From the NCBI GenBank assembly GCA_001600415.1, contig BCJX01000003.1:2232761-2296760 (forward strand): 64,000 nt of DNA, read 5' to 3'. The stretch is from Pascua guehoae. Lineage: Eukaryota; Basidiomycota; Tremellomycetes; Trichosporonales; Trichosporonaceae. This document shows, one piece after another, positions 1 to 10,147 of the stretch; the first letter of the stretch is position 1; each line of letters starts with the position of its first letter. Below the pieces are notes generated by a model. It had not been told where the DNA came from, ran no database searches, and saw only the letters and a program-made list of their open reading frames with translations. A program made the translations under genes and the position numbers.

Positions 1-560
1 GAGGGTGACTTTTGTACCATATGGTGCGTCGTGTAATCTTGCAATTGTACTCCGCGGCGAACCTGCAAGTCGGCGAACCTGCACTTCGGCGAACCTGCAA
101 GTGGCAACGGTACGACGTCTCGTTCTTCTGGCTACAGGCTGCCGCCATGAACGAGGCACTGGAGACGCTGGGGGACGGTGATTTGGCCAACTGGGCGTAC
201 ACGGTGGCCAATGCAGTTGGCGTCATCAACACTTCGGCCCTCGGCTCCCCCCTCCCGCGCTCCGCAAGCAGGGGTCGCTTACTGTCCAAGAGCTGGGCAT
301 TCTCGAGAACACTCCCGGCGCAGTTTACCGCGAAAATGACCCCTATTTTGACAATGTTGCCCTCCAGTATTCGATTGTCCTGCCCGAGCGTGTGGGGGAC
401 GTTTGGGAGACACGGGGCGTGGCATCAGTATCCTTGCAACCCCGGTACCAGTGGGACGAGAAGGAAGGCCACAAGAGTCAACTCTTAGTACAGTACCTTG
501 ACGGAGGTGACCACGCCCAGTATCACTGTTATTCTCTGTTGCGCATTCTGATCATGCCCA

Positions 561-628
561 AGCTCCATGTGGCAGTCTCGCACTGTAGCAAAAAGTATTG
601 ACACCGTCTTATCACGTATATAGACACC
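561..628 (+). repeat. TATA-linked repeat cassette, copy a
   Basis: The copy reads AGCTCCATGTGGCAGTCTCG, continues into AAGTATTGACACCG, and is followed by GTATATAGAC. It shares the TGGCAGTCTC core and the downstream TATA-like element with the copies near 1.9, 2.1, 2.87 and 3.13 kb, but is more diverged than those. Confidence 0.55.
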
Positions 629-798
629 AGAGGGCCGCAGAGGGGAAGGAGAGAACCAAAACACACAGAAGGCTTGGAGCCTGCAGGCTAACTGCATAAC
701 GGTCTGTGCAGAGTATGGACACGGGTCTAAGGTGTTGTGGACAACGTTGCATGAGACGGGTACGATCACGAGCGAGGCTACTCAAGTACTAGAGTGCC

Positions 799-907
799 TG
801 TCAAAGTGGCACTTCTGCCACTCTCGCATCCACTTGCCACATAGCCGCCATAGCGTCCGCCTGCTCTCTATACCGCCGCTCCCTAGTTGTATATAACACC
901 CATGTCC
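799..907 (+). repeat. Left arm of inverted repeat around the cox1 fragment
   Basis: This segment begins TGTCAAAGTGGCACTTCTGC and ends GTTGTATATAACACCCATG. Its reverse complement recurs, with substitutions and small indels, at 1316-1427. Shared blocks include CATAGCGTC, CCGCTCCC and GTTGTATATAACAC. The arm contains a TATATAA string. The two arms lie about 400 bp apart and enclose the mitochondrial cox1-like sequence. Confidence 0.75.
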
Positions 908-1087
908 TTCTATATTATTCATGCATCGCATCTTCTCTCATCTCGACAGTGCCGACAATCTAGAGGGCCGACGGGGGCGCGTGGCCGGCCACTTGGCGAG
1001 ACGGCGAGGCCGAGCCTCTGTAATCTCAGATTCCACATGAGGGACACAGCCCTCCAGAGGACTGACGGGAACATGGGTGGGTATAGA

Positions 1088-1272
1088 CTGCAGCACACCT
1101 TCTCTCAATCCTCTTGTGAATAGGAATACGAGCCCAAGGGCGAACATCATTGCAGCTGTGTATCGAACTGATCCACCGTAACAAGTTCTCAGCCATGAGA
1201 ATACTTTAATTCCTGTAGGAACTGCAATACTCACAATTGCAGCTGTGAAGTAAGCTCGTGCATCTACATCAA
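1088..1272 (-). pseudogene. cox1 (fragment): Nuclear fragment of mitochondrial cox1 (NUMT)
   Basis: Reading the minus strand gives about 60 residues that match the C-terminal half of cytochrome c oxidase subunit [13 protein letters not shown], then [23 protein letters not shown] and FLFTRGL. These correspond to the conserved stretch around LDVDTRAYFTAAT...[12 protein letters not shown]...LFTIGGLTGV of COX1, but with several substitutions at normally invariant positions, and homology stops on both sides without a start or the rest of the protein. COX1 is normally encoded only in the mitochondrial genome, so this is a non-functional nuclear insertion. The sequence is visibly less GC-rich than its surroundings. 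It lies between two inverted repeats, which could mean insertion into a pre-existing palindrome or capture by a mobile element. Confidence 0.85.
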
Positions 1273-1315
1273 GTAGGTCAAGATGAGCGAACAAGCGATT
1301 CATGAATGGCATAGA

Positions 1316-1427
1316 GGGACACGAGTGTTATATACAACTTGGGAGCGGCAGTATGGACACAAGGCCGACGCTATGACCAACGCTGTGGTCACATGTGGCG
1401 GACGGTGGCAGAGGTGCCACTTTGACA
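1316..1427 (-). repeat. Right arm of inverted repeat around the cox1 fragment
   Basis: On the minus strand it reads TGTCAAAGTGGCACCTCTGC at its outer end and GTTGTATATAACACTCGTG at its inner end, matching 799-907 along its length with substitutions and a few indels. No clear target-site duplication is visible outside the arms. Confidence 0.75.
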
Positions 1428-1884
1428 CCTCTTGCGGTGAGCAAAGCATCGCAACCGAGGACACAGGGGCGCGCCTCTTCAGCGGGCACAGTATGGATGT
1501 TTGTAGCAGGATGTGGGCTGCGATAAGCCTCCTTCGGATACAGACACGGGTCTGGGTCTGCGAAAGAGCTGGGGGCCAGAAAGGTGGCAAAGCCAGAGCG
1601 CGCATAGATGCGATAGAGCGATATTGTACATGCCATGTGCATTTTGACCCGTTTGAACGTCGTCTCATGCGGTGTGCGGCACGTCTGGCTTGTGGTCCAA
1701 CTTGCCACCAGTATGTGTCTTGTGCAGCATGCTCGCCAACCTGCGACTGGTTTGCTGCTTGGGTTCATGAAGGCTGTTGTCGAGCACGCCAGCACTTGCA
1801 ACGCATGTCGCATTCTCATCGTGCCAAAGAACTGTGGGTGTGGCACGAGTTGTTTCCGATGCACAGACTCGGCGCACAAGGGCA

Positions 1885-1930
1885 TCCGGGGAATATACAG
1901 GTGCGATCAGAAAGTATTGAGACCGCTTGA
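1885..1930 (-). repeat. TATA-linked repeat cassette, copy b (inverted)
   Basis: On the minus strand: GAGCTCAAGCGGTCTCAATAC, then TTTCTGATCGCACC, then GTATATTCC. The core GTCTCAATACTTTC-GGTCGCACC followed at once by a TATA-like string is the same as in copies d and e. Confidence 0.6.
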
Positions 1931-2090
1931 GCTCGGTTGCGCACACGGCACATTGCCAGGGTCTCATCTCGTGCACGAGTGCAGGAAATAATACGCACGA
2001 GATGCCACTATGTAGGGCGTGCGGCCGCCTTATGTCTTACCACCGGGTTGAGCCAGAGGGCCCATGCTCCATGTGGCGTGCACCCTGGCT

Positions 2091-2145
2091 CACAGCGGCA
2101 GTCTCAATATTTTTACTTTCTGACCGCGCGTGTATAAAGAGGCAA
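2091..2145 (+). repeat. TATA-linked repeat cassette, copy c
   Basis: Reads CGGCAGTCTCAATATTTTTA, then CTTTCTGACCGCGCG and TGTATAAAGAGGC. The TATAAA sits at the same distance from the core as in the other copies, although there is a short T-rich insertion in the core. Confidence 0.6.
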
Positions 2146-2844
2146 ACCGCGTGACAGAGGCAGATTGTTTGTGCGGGCCCTCGAGAACACTGTCTTCCCA
2201 CACTGATCGCTTTGCTGTTGCTTGCTAGGAGCCTGCACCCCTCTAGTATGTCGTAGTGAGCAATAGAGCGATGCAGAGAACAAATGCGCGCGCGAGTAGA
2301 GGTAGCGCACGGTGGCGGCTCGAGGGTACATGCGACTGCGCATGTGTGCGCGTGCGAGACTCGAGTCCCTAGTCCCTCGTCCACACAACACCATACTCAC
2401 CACCCAATTTTGAGACGTGATGACCACGCGGCGAGTGGTATCGTGTTGCGTAAGCGCGTGTCATGTGCACGCGCTTGTACAGTGTCTGTGCTACGTGCCT
2501 CCACCACATACCCTCTCTGTCCACTCTCCACACGCTCTGCCGCCTCCCCTCTCCGACGTAACCCTACATGTCCCCGATCTTGGACGCTAACTCGGCCCCG
2601 TCAGACTCGGCACCGCCCTCTAGCTGAAGCTATCCACAAGCTCTGGGCCTCATCGCGTGCAGCTTGAAGAAGTCCAAGAGAGCATGTGATTATCCCATCC
2701 ATGGTAAGGATGCAGGTACGACCAGAACGTATGGAGGCTGCAGCACGCACGCAGAATGTCGTACAGGAAATGCAGGACGATCTACCCCCCTCTCACCTGC
2801 TGTAATAGAGACAGCCTCGTGGCAGCGCCGCGCGTCGCAAGGCC

Positions 2845-2895
2845 CTACATATACCAGTGCGACCGGACAGTATTGAGACTGCCACGCCAAGCTCG
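2845..2895 (-). repeat. TATA-linked repeat cassette, copy d (inverted)
   Basis: On the minus strand: GAGCTTGGCGTGGCAGTCTC, AATACTGTCCGGTCGCACTG, GTATATGTAGG. This is among the best-preserved copies and shows the full order: GAGCT, TGGCAGTCTCAATAC, GGTCGCAC, TATA. Confidence 0.65.
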
Positions 2896-2964
2896 GTCGC
2901 ACGCACGCAGGGTCTGGTACCCGACCAGCAGGAAAGCTGCACATTGGGACCGCCGTCTCCCGCT

Positions 2965-3590
2965 CTTGCCTCGAGACCGCGGTCCTTGATGTGCATGGTG
3001 GATAGTACAATTGATTGCACAACATGGCAGAACTTAGCCTGATGCACAGCTTCCTACTCGTACCATCAAATTGATGTAGAGGGTGTCCATGCTCAACATC
3101 ACGCGCGGCCCAGCTCAATGTGGCAGTCTCAATACTTTCAGGTCACACCTCTATAAGCGTGCAACCTCGTATCTCTCCAGGGTGATGTCACTCTATTCTC
3201 CAGTTTCTACAACATCCCCTTATCTCGACGTAGTCCTTGATGTACACGGTGGATACCACAGCACAATTGAAAGATGCAGTGGCCGCTAAAAAGGTTGTGC
3301 CCCCCCCCCCCCCCCCCCCTTCTCTCTCCAACTGCGTTGCACCACGCCTATACCAGGGCACGTCTACCATCCCGCAAGGCAGGAGACCCAAGGCTTTGGA
3401 TCAAGCACACGCGAGGCCACCATGGAGGCAGTCACAACCGTTCTGATGGCCACTGTAGCATTGAGCACGATGTTGCAGACGTGACCCTGACGCACTGCTT
3501 CCTACTCGTACCATCAGATTGCTGTACAGAGTGCCCATGCTCATCGCCCGCAGCCGAGCTCAATGTAACAGTCTCAATACTTCCGGTGGC
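2965..3590 (+). repeat. Diverged direct repeat, two copies
   Basis: Copy 1 (about 2965-3150) and copy 2 (about 3215-3590) share in the same order: GTCCTTGATGT-CA-GGTGGATA, then a spacer, GCTTCCTACTCGTACCATCA, GGTGTCCATGCTCA or its variant, and finally the cassette GAGCTCAATGT-CAGTCTCAATAC. Copy 2 is longer because of inserted sequence, including the C-homopolymer at about 3301. The repeat has no recognisable coding content. It may be an old element whose end is the TATA-linked cassette. Confidence 0.65.
3110..3160 (+). repeat. TATA-linked repeat cassette, copy e
   Basis: Reads CAGCTCAATGTGGCAGTCTC, AATACTTTCAGGTCACACCT, CTATAAGCGTGC. It is the end of copy 1 of the longer direct repeat described at 2965-3590. 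Confidence 0.65.
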
Positions 3591-3600
3591 TACCTGCACT
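3553..3600 (+). repeat. TATA-linked repeat cassette, copy f
   Basis: Reads GAGCTCAATGTAACAGTCTC, AATACTTCCGGTGGCTACC. The TATA element is not kept. It closes copy 2 of the longer direct repeat. Confidence 0.6.
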
Positions 3601-4084
3601 ACAAACTTTTCAATCTGGCCACTATGAACAATTGACTGTGATGCGATACGTGGCCGCTTTCTGCACGAGACGGCCTCTGACCCAAAGGGCTACTTTTTTG
3701 GTGCCTAGTACGCGCATCGTCAACCGTTCGGACGGCCACTGTGACTCCCACACTTGAGTGTTGCTCAGCGGGCCTGCCGTCTGCTACTGCTTTTACTCCT
3801 CTCACATCTCACCCCTCACATGCGCAACACCTCGCCCCAAACGGGCACTACATTCCGGAACCCTTGCCTGCACCCCACAGTATCCACTTGACCATGTTCT
3901 TTGCTGAGGACGATTAGAGTAACTTTGGGTGAGCGAGGCAAGAAGGGGGGTACAAGTGTCAGTGAACGTCTGGGCAGGTCAGCAATGGCGCAAACTGTAT
4001 GTAATCCTATGGGACACATGTAGTGGAATGGTCGGGCGTCTCGAGTTGCAGAGGGCTCGCCAAGGTTGGTGCCGCCGACTTGGA

Positions 4085-4300
4085 GAAGGTCGGCCTCGAT
4101 TCCATTTGCCATCAAAGATGGGTATGCTCAACAACGTCGTGGTTGACAAGTAGGGCTTTGGAAATACAGTACCCCATCTGTTGACATGTCACGACTCGGC
4201 TTCGATTCCATTTGCCGTCAAGATGGGTATGCTCAACATGTCTTGTGGTTGACAACGGTTTAGAGGTACCCCATCTGGTGACATCTCACGACTTGGAAGG
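4085..4300 (+). repeat. Two-copy tandem repeat of about 110 bp
   Basis: The block TCGATTCCATTTGCC-TCAA, GATGGGTATGCTCAACA, GTGGTTGACAA, TACCCCATCTG-TGACAT and CACGACT occurs at about 4095-4196 and again at about 4201-4297, with the second copy slightly shorter. The GCTCAACA string also occurs in the direct repeat at about 3.09 kb (ATGCTCAACATC), so these may be parts of one family. Confidence 0.75.
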
Positions 4301-4569
4301 AACACCTGTAACCGCTCGACAGGGAGGTGCTTTGAGACGGGCGTGCGACGCCACTGGGATGCTCGCTGTACTTGTTCACTTGCTCAAGCCATGCTCCCGA
4401 CGTGATAGGTATTGACACAGTGCATCATGCCACACAACGTATGATCCTTTTCTACCTGCTCTCCCAACTGTCATGTCTAGACTCCCATGCGATACTGCCT
4501 TCACCCCGCCGCAACCTCTGCGGCTGCCTGCCCTCTTCAACAAAGTAGCCCCGCTCTCTTGAGAGACGT

Positions 4570-6356
4570 TTACTGGTACTGCTTCTTGATGAACTTGGCG
4601 ATGGTCTCGAGCTGGATGTTGTTGGTGCCCTCGTAGATGGCGCCAATCTTCGAGTCACGCCAGTACTTCTCGATACCAGTGTCGCGGGTGAAGCCGACAC
4701 CGCCGCACCACTCAATGGCACCGCCGGCAATCTCCTGGGCGACGACCGAGGCGTAGTACTTGGCCATGGCAGCCTCCTTGGTGAAGTTGCGGCCCTCCTC
4801 CTTGAGACGGGCGGCGTTGTAGGTCATGAGACGGGCAGCCTCGAGCTTGACGGCGGCCTCGGCGTACTGGAAGGCAAGACCCTGGAACTCGCCGACGGGC
4901 TTGCCGAACTGCTTGCGCTGGAAGGTGTAGGGGACGGCACGCTCAAAGGCGCCCTGGGCAAGACCGATCATCTGGGCGGCGATACCGATACGGCCCTCGT
5001 TGAGAATCTCGATGGCGATCTGTGCACAGAGTTAGCCGATTGTCTATCTGGAAAAGCCGATGCGCCTTGTGCGCGCTCACCTTGTAGCCCTTGCCGACCT
5101 CGCCGACAACGTTCTCCTTGGGGACCTTGATGCCGTCAAAGTTGAGGACGCAGGTCGACGAGGCGCGGATACCGAGCTTCTCCTCCTTCTTGGCAATCTC
5201 GACACCCATGTCCTTGGAGACGGCAAAGCAGGTGATGCCCTTGTAGCCCTTGGAGGGGTCGACGTTGGCGAAGACAAGGAAGGTCTCGGCCTCACCCGAG
5301 TTGGAGATCCACATCTTGGTGCCGTTGAGGACGTAGAAGTCGCCCGAGGGGTCAAGCTTGGCCGTGGTCTGGAGGGCGAAAGCGTCCGAGCCCGAGGCAG
5401 GCTCAGTCAGACAGAACGAGCCGACCTTGTCGGTGGCGAGGCCAGGGAGCCACTTCTCCTTGATGGCGTCCGAGCCGTGGTGACGGACGACAGTGTTGAC
5501 GAGCGTGTTGTGGACGTCGACGAGGACGGCAACCGAGGGGTCGACACGGGCAATCTCCTCGACGGCAATGATGGCCGAGGTGAACGAGCAGCCAGAGCCA
5601 GAGTACTCGTCGGGGATCTCAATGCCCATGAGCTGTGGGTGTGAGCATGTGGTGTGCGCTTGGGACGAGCATGGTGTGGGGGTGCTGCAGACTGGGAGAG
5701 GCGGCAAGTCTGATGGCGTTGAGGGAGGCTCCAGTGTCGGGTCGCTGAGCTCCGCATCGTGTCACACTGGGGACTGTCTGCGAGGACTGCACGCAAAGGC
5801 TCGCCGAGGACATTCTACTGGGATGCTGCTGTGTACTCACGCCGTTCTCGAAGAGACCGTCAATGACCTCCTTGTCCATGACCTCGGACTCGTCCATGGC
5901 GCGGACACGGGGCTGGATGACCTCGTCGGCGAACTTCTTGACTGTGGGGTTAGTGAGGTCCGTGCGGTGTGAACCGGGCGCCGGTGACCGGATAGCGCAT
6001 GATGAGATAGCTGCCACGCGGTGTGGGCCGGCGAGCTAGCTCCGAAGAGTGGCGTCGGCAGAGGACCCTCCGCAACAGGAGCTCACGAACTCGTCTCGCC
6101 CGCCCGCATCTCATCTCATCGCGCGCTCACGTTCCCATCACACCCGTACGAGCCTGGCTGCAACGAGCCAGAGCTACTCACCAGTGTCGCGGAGCATGTT
6201 CTCCTCGTCGGTGAAGTTGTAGAGCGACAGGGGCTGCTCGACGGTGCGGAACTCGGCGTCGGCGCCGCGGGCGGCAGAGACCGAGAAGGCGCGGGCAGCG
6301 ACCTGGCGCGCGGGGGCGCGGGCGGCGGCGGTGCGGAGCGAGCGGGCGGCGAACAT
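4570..6356 (-). CDS. Mitochondrial short/branched-chain acyl-CoA dehydrogenase
   Basis: Four exons on the minus strand (6356-6182, 5941-5841, 5632-5081, 5019-4570) join in phase to give 425 residues, the usual size for the family. The enzyme is a FAD-dependent dehydrogenase of acyl-CoA beta-oxidation or branched-chain amino acid breakdown, passing electrons to ETF in the mitochondrial matrix. The N-terminus is Arg/Ala-rich without acidic residues ([15 protein letters not shown]...), a typical mitochondrial presequence. Visible motifs are [15 protein letters not shown] and [12 protein letters not shown] (FAD/substrate region), [13 protein letters not shown], and near the C-terminus [20 protein letters not shown], whose Glu is the catalytic base position of the SCAD/SBCAD type rather than the isovaleryl-CoA type. 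Splice sites are strong (GTGAGT; CTAACCCCACAG). Short-chain versus 2-methyl-branched specificity cannot be decided by eye. Confidence 0.93.
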
Positions 6357-8419
6357 TTTTGCGAGTGGTGAGGAGAGGAGACGGGTAGTCGAAGACGGTG
6401 GGAGAGTGGTGCACTGGACAAGGACTGAAAAGAAGTTTACGCGTCAGAAGAGGGTTGTCGTGGTTCTTTAAGACGTGGGGAGCGTGGCGTGGTACAGACG
6501 GCAGGAACACACCAAAGAGGCGAGCGGTGCTTGTGGGATTGGCTGACGCTCGGCTAGGACGGAACAAAGGCAAACTCGGGTAAAAAAGACGACCCAGCAA
6601 CGAGGAGTGTACCAGCGTGGGATGACGAGACGGCGAGCGAGGGCCGGTAAAAGATGGCCCGGAACATGGATCAATGCAGCATGCCAGTACAGTTATCCCA
6701 ACCCAGGGACGAGCAAAGGGGTGCGGGCCTAGAGGGCCGGACGGAACCAAGACGCCTTCCCCACCAGCCAAAAGGGTGAGCCACCCCCGCTCTGCTTTTG
6801 CGATTCTTGCTCGGGCCACCGTGGGCAAAGACGACGAAGCAAGCACATGATTGGCCCGTGCACTGCGGGGGCCAGGGAGCCCCCACCCCACCCACTGCCT
6901 ACTGCACCCAGCATACTGTACATACCCAGCCACAGCCACGCGCCACGTCCAAACCAGCCAGGCCGCCATGCACGAGGTCATGTGTGACACAAGCACCAGT
7001 GCATCAGCCTGGCATGGATACAGTATGGCTGGGCACCACGCTAGGGTGGACCGTATCCGCGGCCGCATCCGCAAAAGACAATACAGTAGAGTGGGCTGGC
7101 TGCGGCCTTAGAGCGCACCAAGACTTCAAACACGAATCGTGTGGGCAACAAATAATGGTGGCACCCGCACTCCTCCCTGGCAATGTTGATCTGTTGCCCT
7201 CCATTCCATGGCTGATCACTCGCTCCCTTCCCTTCGGCAACATCTCGCCTCCACAGCAACGACTCGTAACCCCCATACCGAGTACCATCCCATCTCATTC
7301 TCTTCTGCTGCCCCGGTGGAACAATTGATGATCCCTAATGTCCTCTGCCCCGCCCTGTGGCCCATCGCATCGCGTCTGCTGGCAACTAGCCCGCATTGAT
7401 ATCAGATACAACCAGTAGTCTGGCGCGCCAGACCTGAGACGTGGAGGGCCCATGGGCTGCCGTAGCTGCCGTGCCATAGCCGAGGTCGCGCCTCGGGGCC
7501 TCCATTTCGGACCGCCCCTTCGTGGGCAGCTTCGGCTGGCCCGGGTTTTATCCGATATCGCATTCTTGATGATTACAAAATTCAAAAGTACAGATCCTGT
7601 CCCGTTCCCATGTTCCCGATGGAGAACACGTGCAGGTGAGCAGAGGATGCCCATTGTCCATTGTCATGTGCCACCTGTGGTCCTGGGTAGAGGAAAGCTT
7701 GGCTGGCCATGGCAAGCGGCGCAGTGCCACATGACTCGCGTACTCGCAGGATAGAGCCTGTATGACCAGTAGTATTTTGTCGCCTCGTCGATCTGTTGGT
7801 CAGTAGTCTTGGCAAGGTAGATAAAGCCCTTCACGTGCTTGCATCACGTGGCCGGGACAAGTCCCCCGCAGTTGAGATAGACCTCTCCAGTCTTCCTCTC
7901 CAGTCTTCCTCTCCAGTCTTCCTCTCCAGTCTTCCTCTCCAGTCTTCCTCTAGTCTTGCTCGAGTCTTCCTCTAGTCCACCCCTCTCCGGTCCAGCTCTG
8001 ATCGAGCCTTTGAAGTGGTGAATCAGCCCTTTCATCGACTGTCAGAGGTGTGGTCGCGTCCACACGATCAGTGGTTCATCAGCAAAAGCAGCGACCCCTT
8101 ACAGTGTGCTGGTGAGCAGCAGAAGGTTGGTTCGGCGACAGAACGTTTCCATGGGGCGAGGATGACTCGAAGGATGAGGAGGTGAAGCTGAGAGTCTCCT
8201 TGGCCCCCGGCAGTACACCAATGCTCAACAAGATGCCTCCTCAAAAAGTCATCCCCGCCATGACCTGCAGGCTCAACTACACTTGAACAAACGCAACTGA
8301 CGCCGATAGGATAGAGAGAATGTGTATCTGCAACGTTACCTACAAAGTACCACCAAAACTACACGACTACGACGACCCAGTGCCTCTTGCACTCGCTTGA
8401 CCCATCTCCTCTCTCCATT
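6357..8419. other. Intergenic, upstream of acyl-CoA dehydrogenase
   Basis: About 2 kb between the start of the acyl-CoA dehydrogenase gene and the stop of the nitronate monooxygenase gene. No conserved protein segment or RNA gene is visible. It contains the 13-bp tandem repeat at 7880-7977 and otherwise unremarkable sequence. Confidence 0.6.
7880..7977. repeat. 13-bp tandem repeat (CCTCTCCAGTCTT)n
   Basis: At least five near-perfect head-to-tail copies of CCTCTCCAGTCTT, followed by degenerate copies (CCTCTAGTCTTGCTCGAGTC). Purely a minisatellite in intergenic DNA. Confidence 0.85.
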
Positions 8420-10147
8420 TTACAGCTTGGACGAGCGGTTGATGTCGGCGACGCCGCCCTCGATGGCGGCCTTTGCGCCGTTGACCATGTCGTCAATGAT
8501 GACCTTGGCCGGGAGGACCTCTGGAATCATGGCGGCGACATCGCCCATGAGCCACTTGTTGCCCTCCATCGACTTTTCGGGGTGCTTCTCGAGCTCGGCG
8601 TCGTGGGGGACAATACCCTTTGCGCACAGGTCGGCAATCTCCTGCTGCCTGTTGTCCTCCCAGTCTGCGACGTAGGGCGTGCGGCGCACGCGCATGGGGC
8701 GGCCAGAGTAAATGAGTGTACGGGCCGTGTCGCCAAACGTGGCCGACGTGACGAGGTTCTTGTGCTTTGGCGGTGCGCCAGCCTCGACGGACGCGACAAA
8801 CCGCGTGCCGACCCACACGGCCGAGGCGCCCCACATGAGCGCGGCGGCCAGGCCGCGGCCGTCGTAGATGCCGCCAGCGGCGACGACGGGCACCTGCTTG
8901 CCGGTCAGTGGCGACTTGTGGCCGCGCACCGCGTCGACACAGGCTGGGATCAGGATCGACGTCGCGGTAGAGCCCGTGTGGCCACCGCCCTCGCCGCCCT
9001 GCGCGCAGATAATGTCCACGCCGACCGCGAGCGCCTTGGGGACGTGCTTGGGTGCGCCGACCATCTGGGCGTTAGCGATGAGACCAGGGATGTGAGGGAT
9101 AGGATGTAGGGGGCTGTCGCAGCGGTGACGTGGACCCAGGGGCACAAGTTGTAGCACAAGTTGTAGCAGAGCTATTTGTACCAGTGCAAGCACCGCATCC
9201 GCATGCACGAAAGGTTCTCAACAGCGTCGAGTGCCACGTTCGCACAAGTGAGGGCCAGTCTCTCAGCAGCCGTGTACCGCAGCCCAACGACAGGCGATGG
9301 CTTTGGGAGATGCGAGTGGCACACCGCTGCGTGGGAGGACATGTGTCGCTACTGGTGTGACACCACTAAGAGCGACCACCCTCAGTGGATGAGAACCACA
9401 CTGCTGCTCTGCTCGTTGCCGAGGAGTAATATCCACTCTCACGGCAGCCAAAAGCCGCAGCAAGAGGACTGGATATGGCCGTGGAGTAGAGAACGGCGTC
9501 CATACGTCGGTCGAGCATCTTCAAACGGATGCCACACACGGGTGACCGCTCTCGACCGCGCGTGCCACACAGCCGCTCCGCCCCCCTGTCCCAGCGCCCC
9601 TCCACTCGCACACTCACGTTCATGACCACAATACCGTGCTTGTGCAGCCTGTCAACGGCGCTCTTGGGGGGCACGCCGACGGCCGAGACAAACAGCTTTG
9701 TGCCCTCCTCAATGATGACGGTGAGGAGGTCGTCGAGCTGGCCGTTGGTATAGTCCTTGTTGGTCTTGCGCGCCGAGCCGCCAATCTGGGGGAGGAGGAG
9801 GTCTACGCCAAACGGCGCATTCTTGTCCTTGAGCCCTGCCTTGAGGTCCTGGATCTGGCGGCGGAGGTACTTGGGGGTCGCGCGGACGCCGCCAATGACG
9901 CCCAGGCCGCCGCTGTTGGTCACGGCCGCGGCGAGCTTGGGGCCCGCGGCCACGTTCATGCCCGCCAGGAGGATGGGGTGCTGGATGCCGACTGGGGGTT
10001 AGCGGGGCCACGAGCGCGTCATAATGGGGCTGGACCATTGCGGGGTTGTGGATCGGGGGTCGTGCCGACTCGACCTGCTCCGCGGCGAGGCCATCTCATG
10101 GCGTGTCACTCACAGAGCTCGGTGATATCGGTCTTGATCACGGACAT
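8420..10147 (-). CDS. Nitronate monooxygenase (2-nitropropane dioxygenase family)
   Basis: Three exons (10147-10114, 9991-9618, 9064-8420) give 350 residues, the normal family length. The enzyme is an FMN-dependent TIM-barrel flavoprotein that oxidises alkyl nitronates to carbonyl compounds and nitrite; it probably detoxifies propionate-3-nitronate or nitroalkanes. The N-terminal strand TELFGIQHPILLAGMNVAAG carries the first FMN-contacting segment; NSGGLGVIGG, FGVDLLLPQ, the catalytic-His segment CAQGGEGGGHTG, PVVAAGGIYDGRG and WVGTRFVASVEA (phosphate-binding) follow in order. The start is set by the short first exon MSVIKTDITEL, joined in phase to FGIQHP. The second intron is 553 nt, far longer than most introns in the window, and shows no other gene inside. 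Exon borders of that intron are GTGAGT and GCTAACGCCCAG. Confidence 0.9.

Larger units (their letters stand above)
1..4569. other. Gene-free, repeat-rich stretch
   Basis: I find no multi-exon or single-exon gene with a recognisable protein here. Short open frames exist on both strands but show no family motifs and overlap each other in several frames. What the stretch does hold is repeated DNA: a TATA-linked cassette in both orientations, a pair of inverted repeats round a mitochondrial cox1 fragment, a diverged direct repeat (2965-3590), a C-homopolymer of about 19 nt near 3301 and a two-copy tandem repeat near 4.1-4.3 kb. It ends at the 3' end of the acyl-CoA dehydrogenase gene. The mixture looks like old mobile or subtelomere-like sequence, which is inference. 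Confidence 0.6.

Noticed and set aside
5060..5644. Plus-strand 194-codon frame in the acyl-CoA dehydrogenase gene
   Set aside because: Antisense of exon 3, which has strong family motifs on the other strand.
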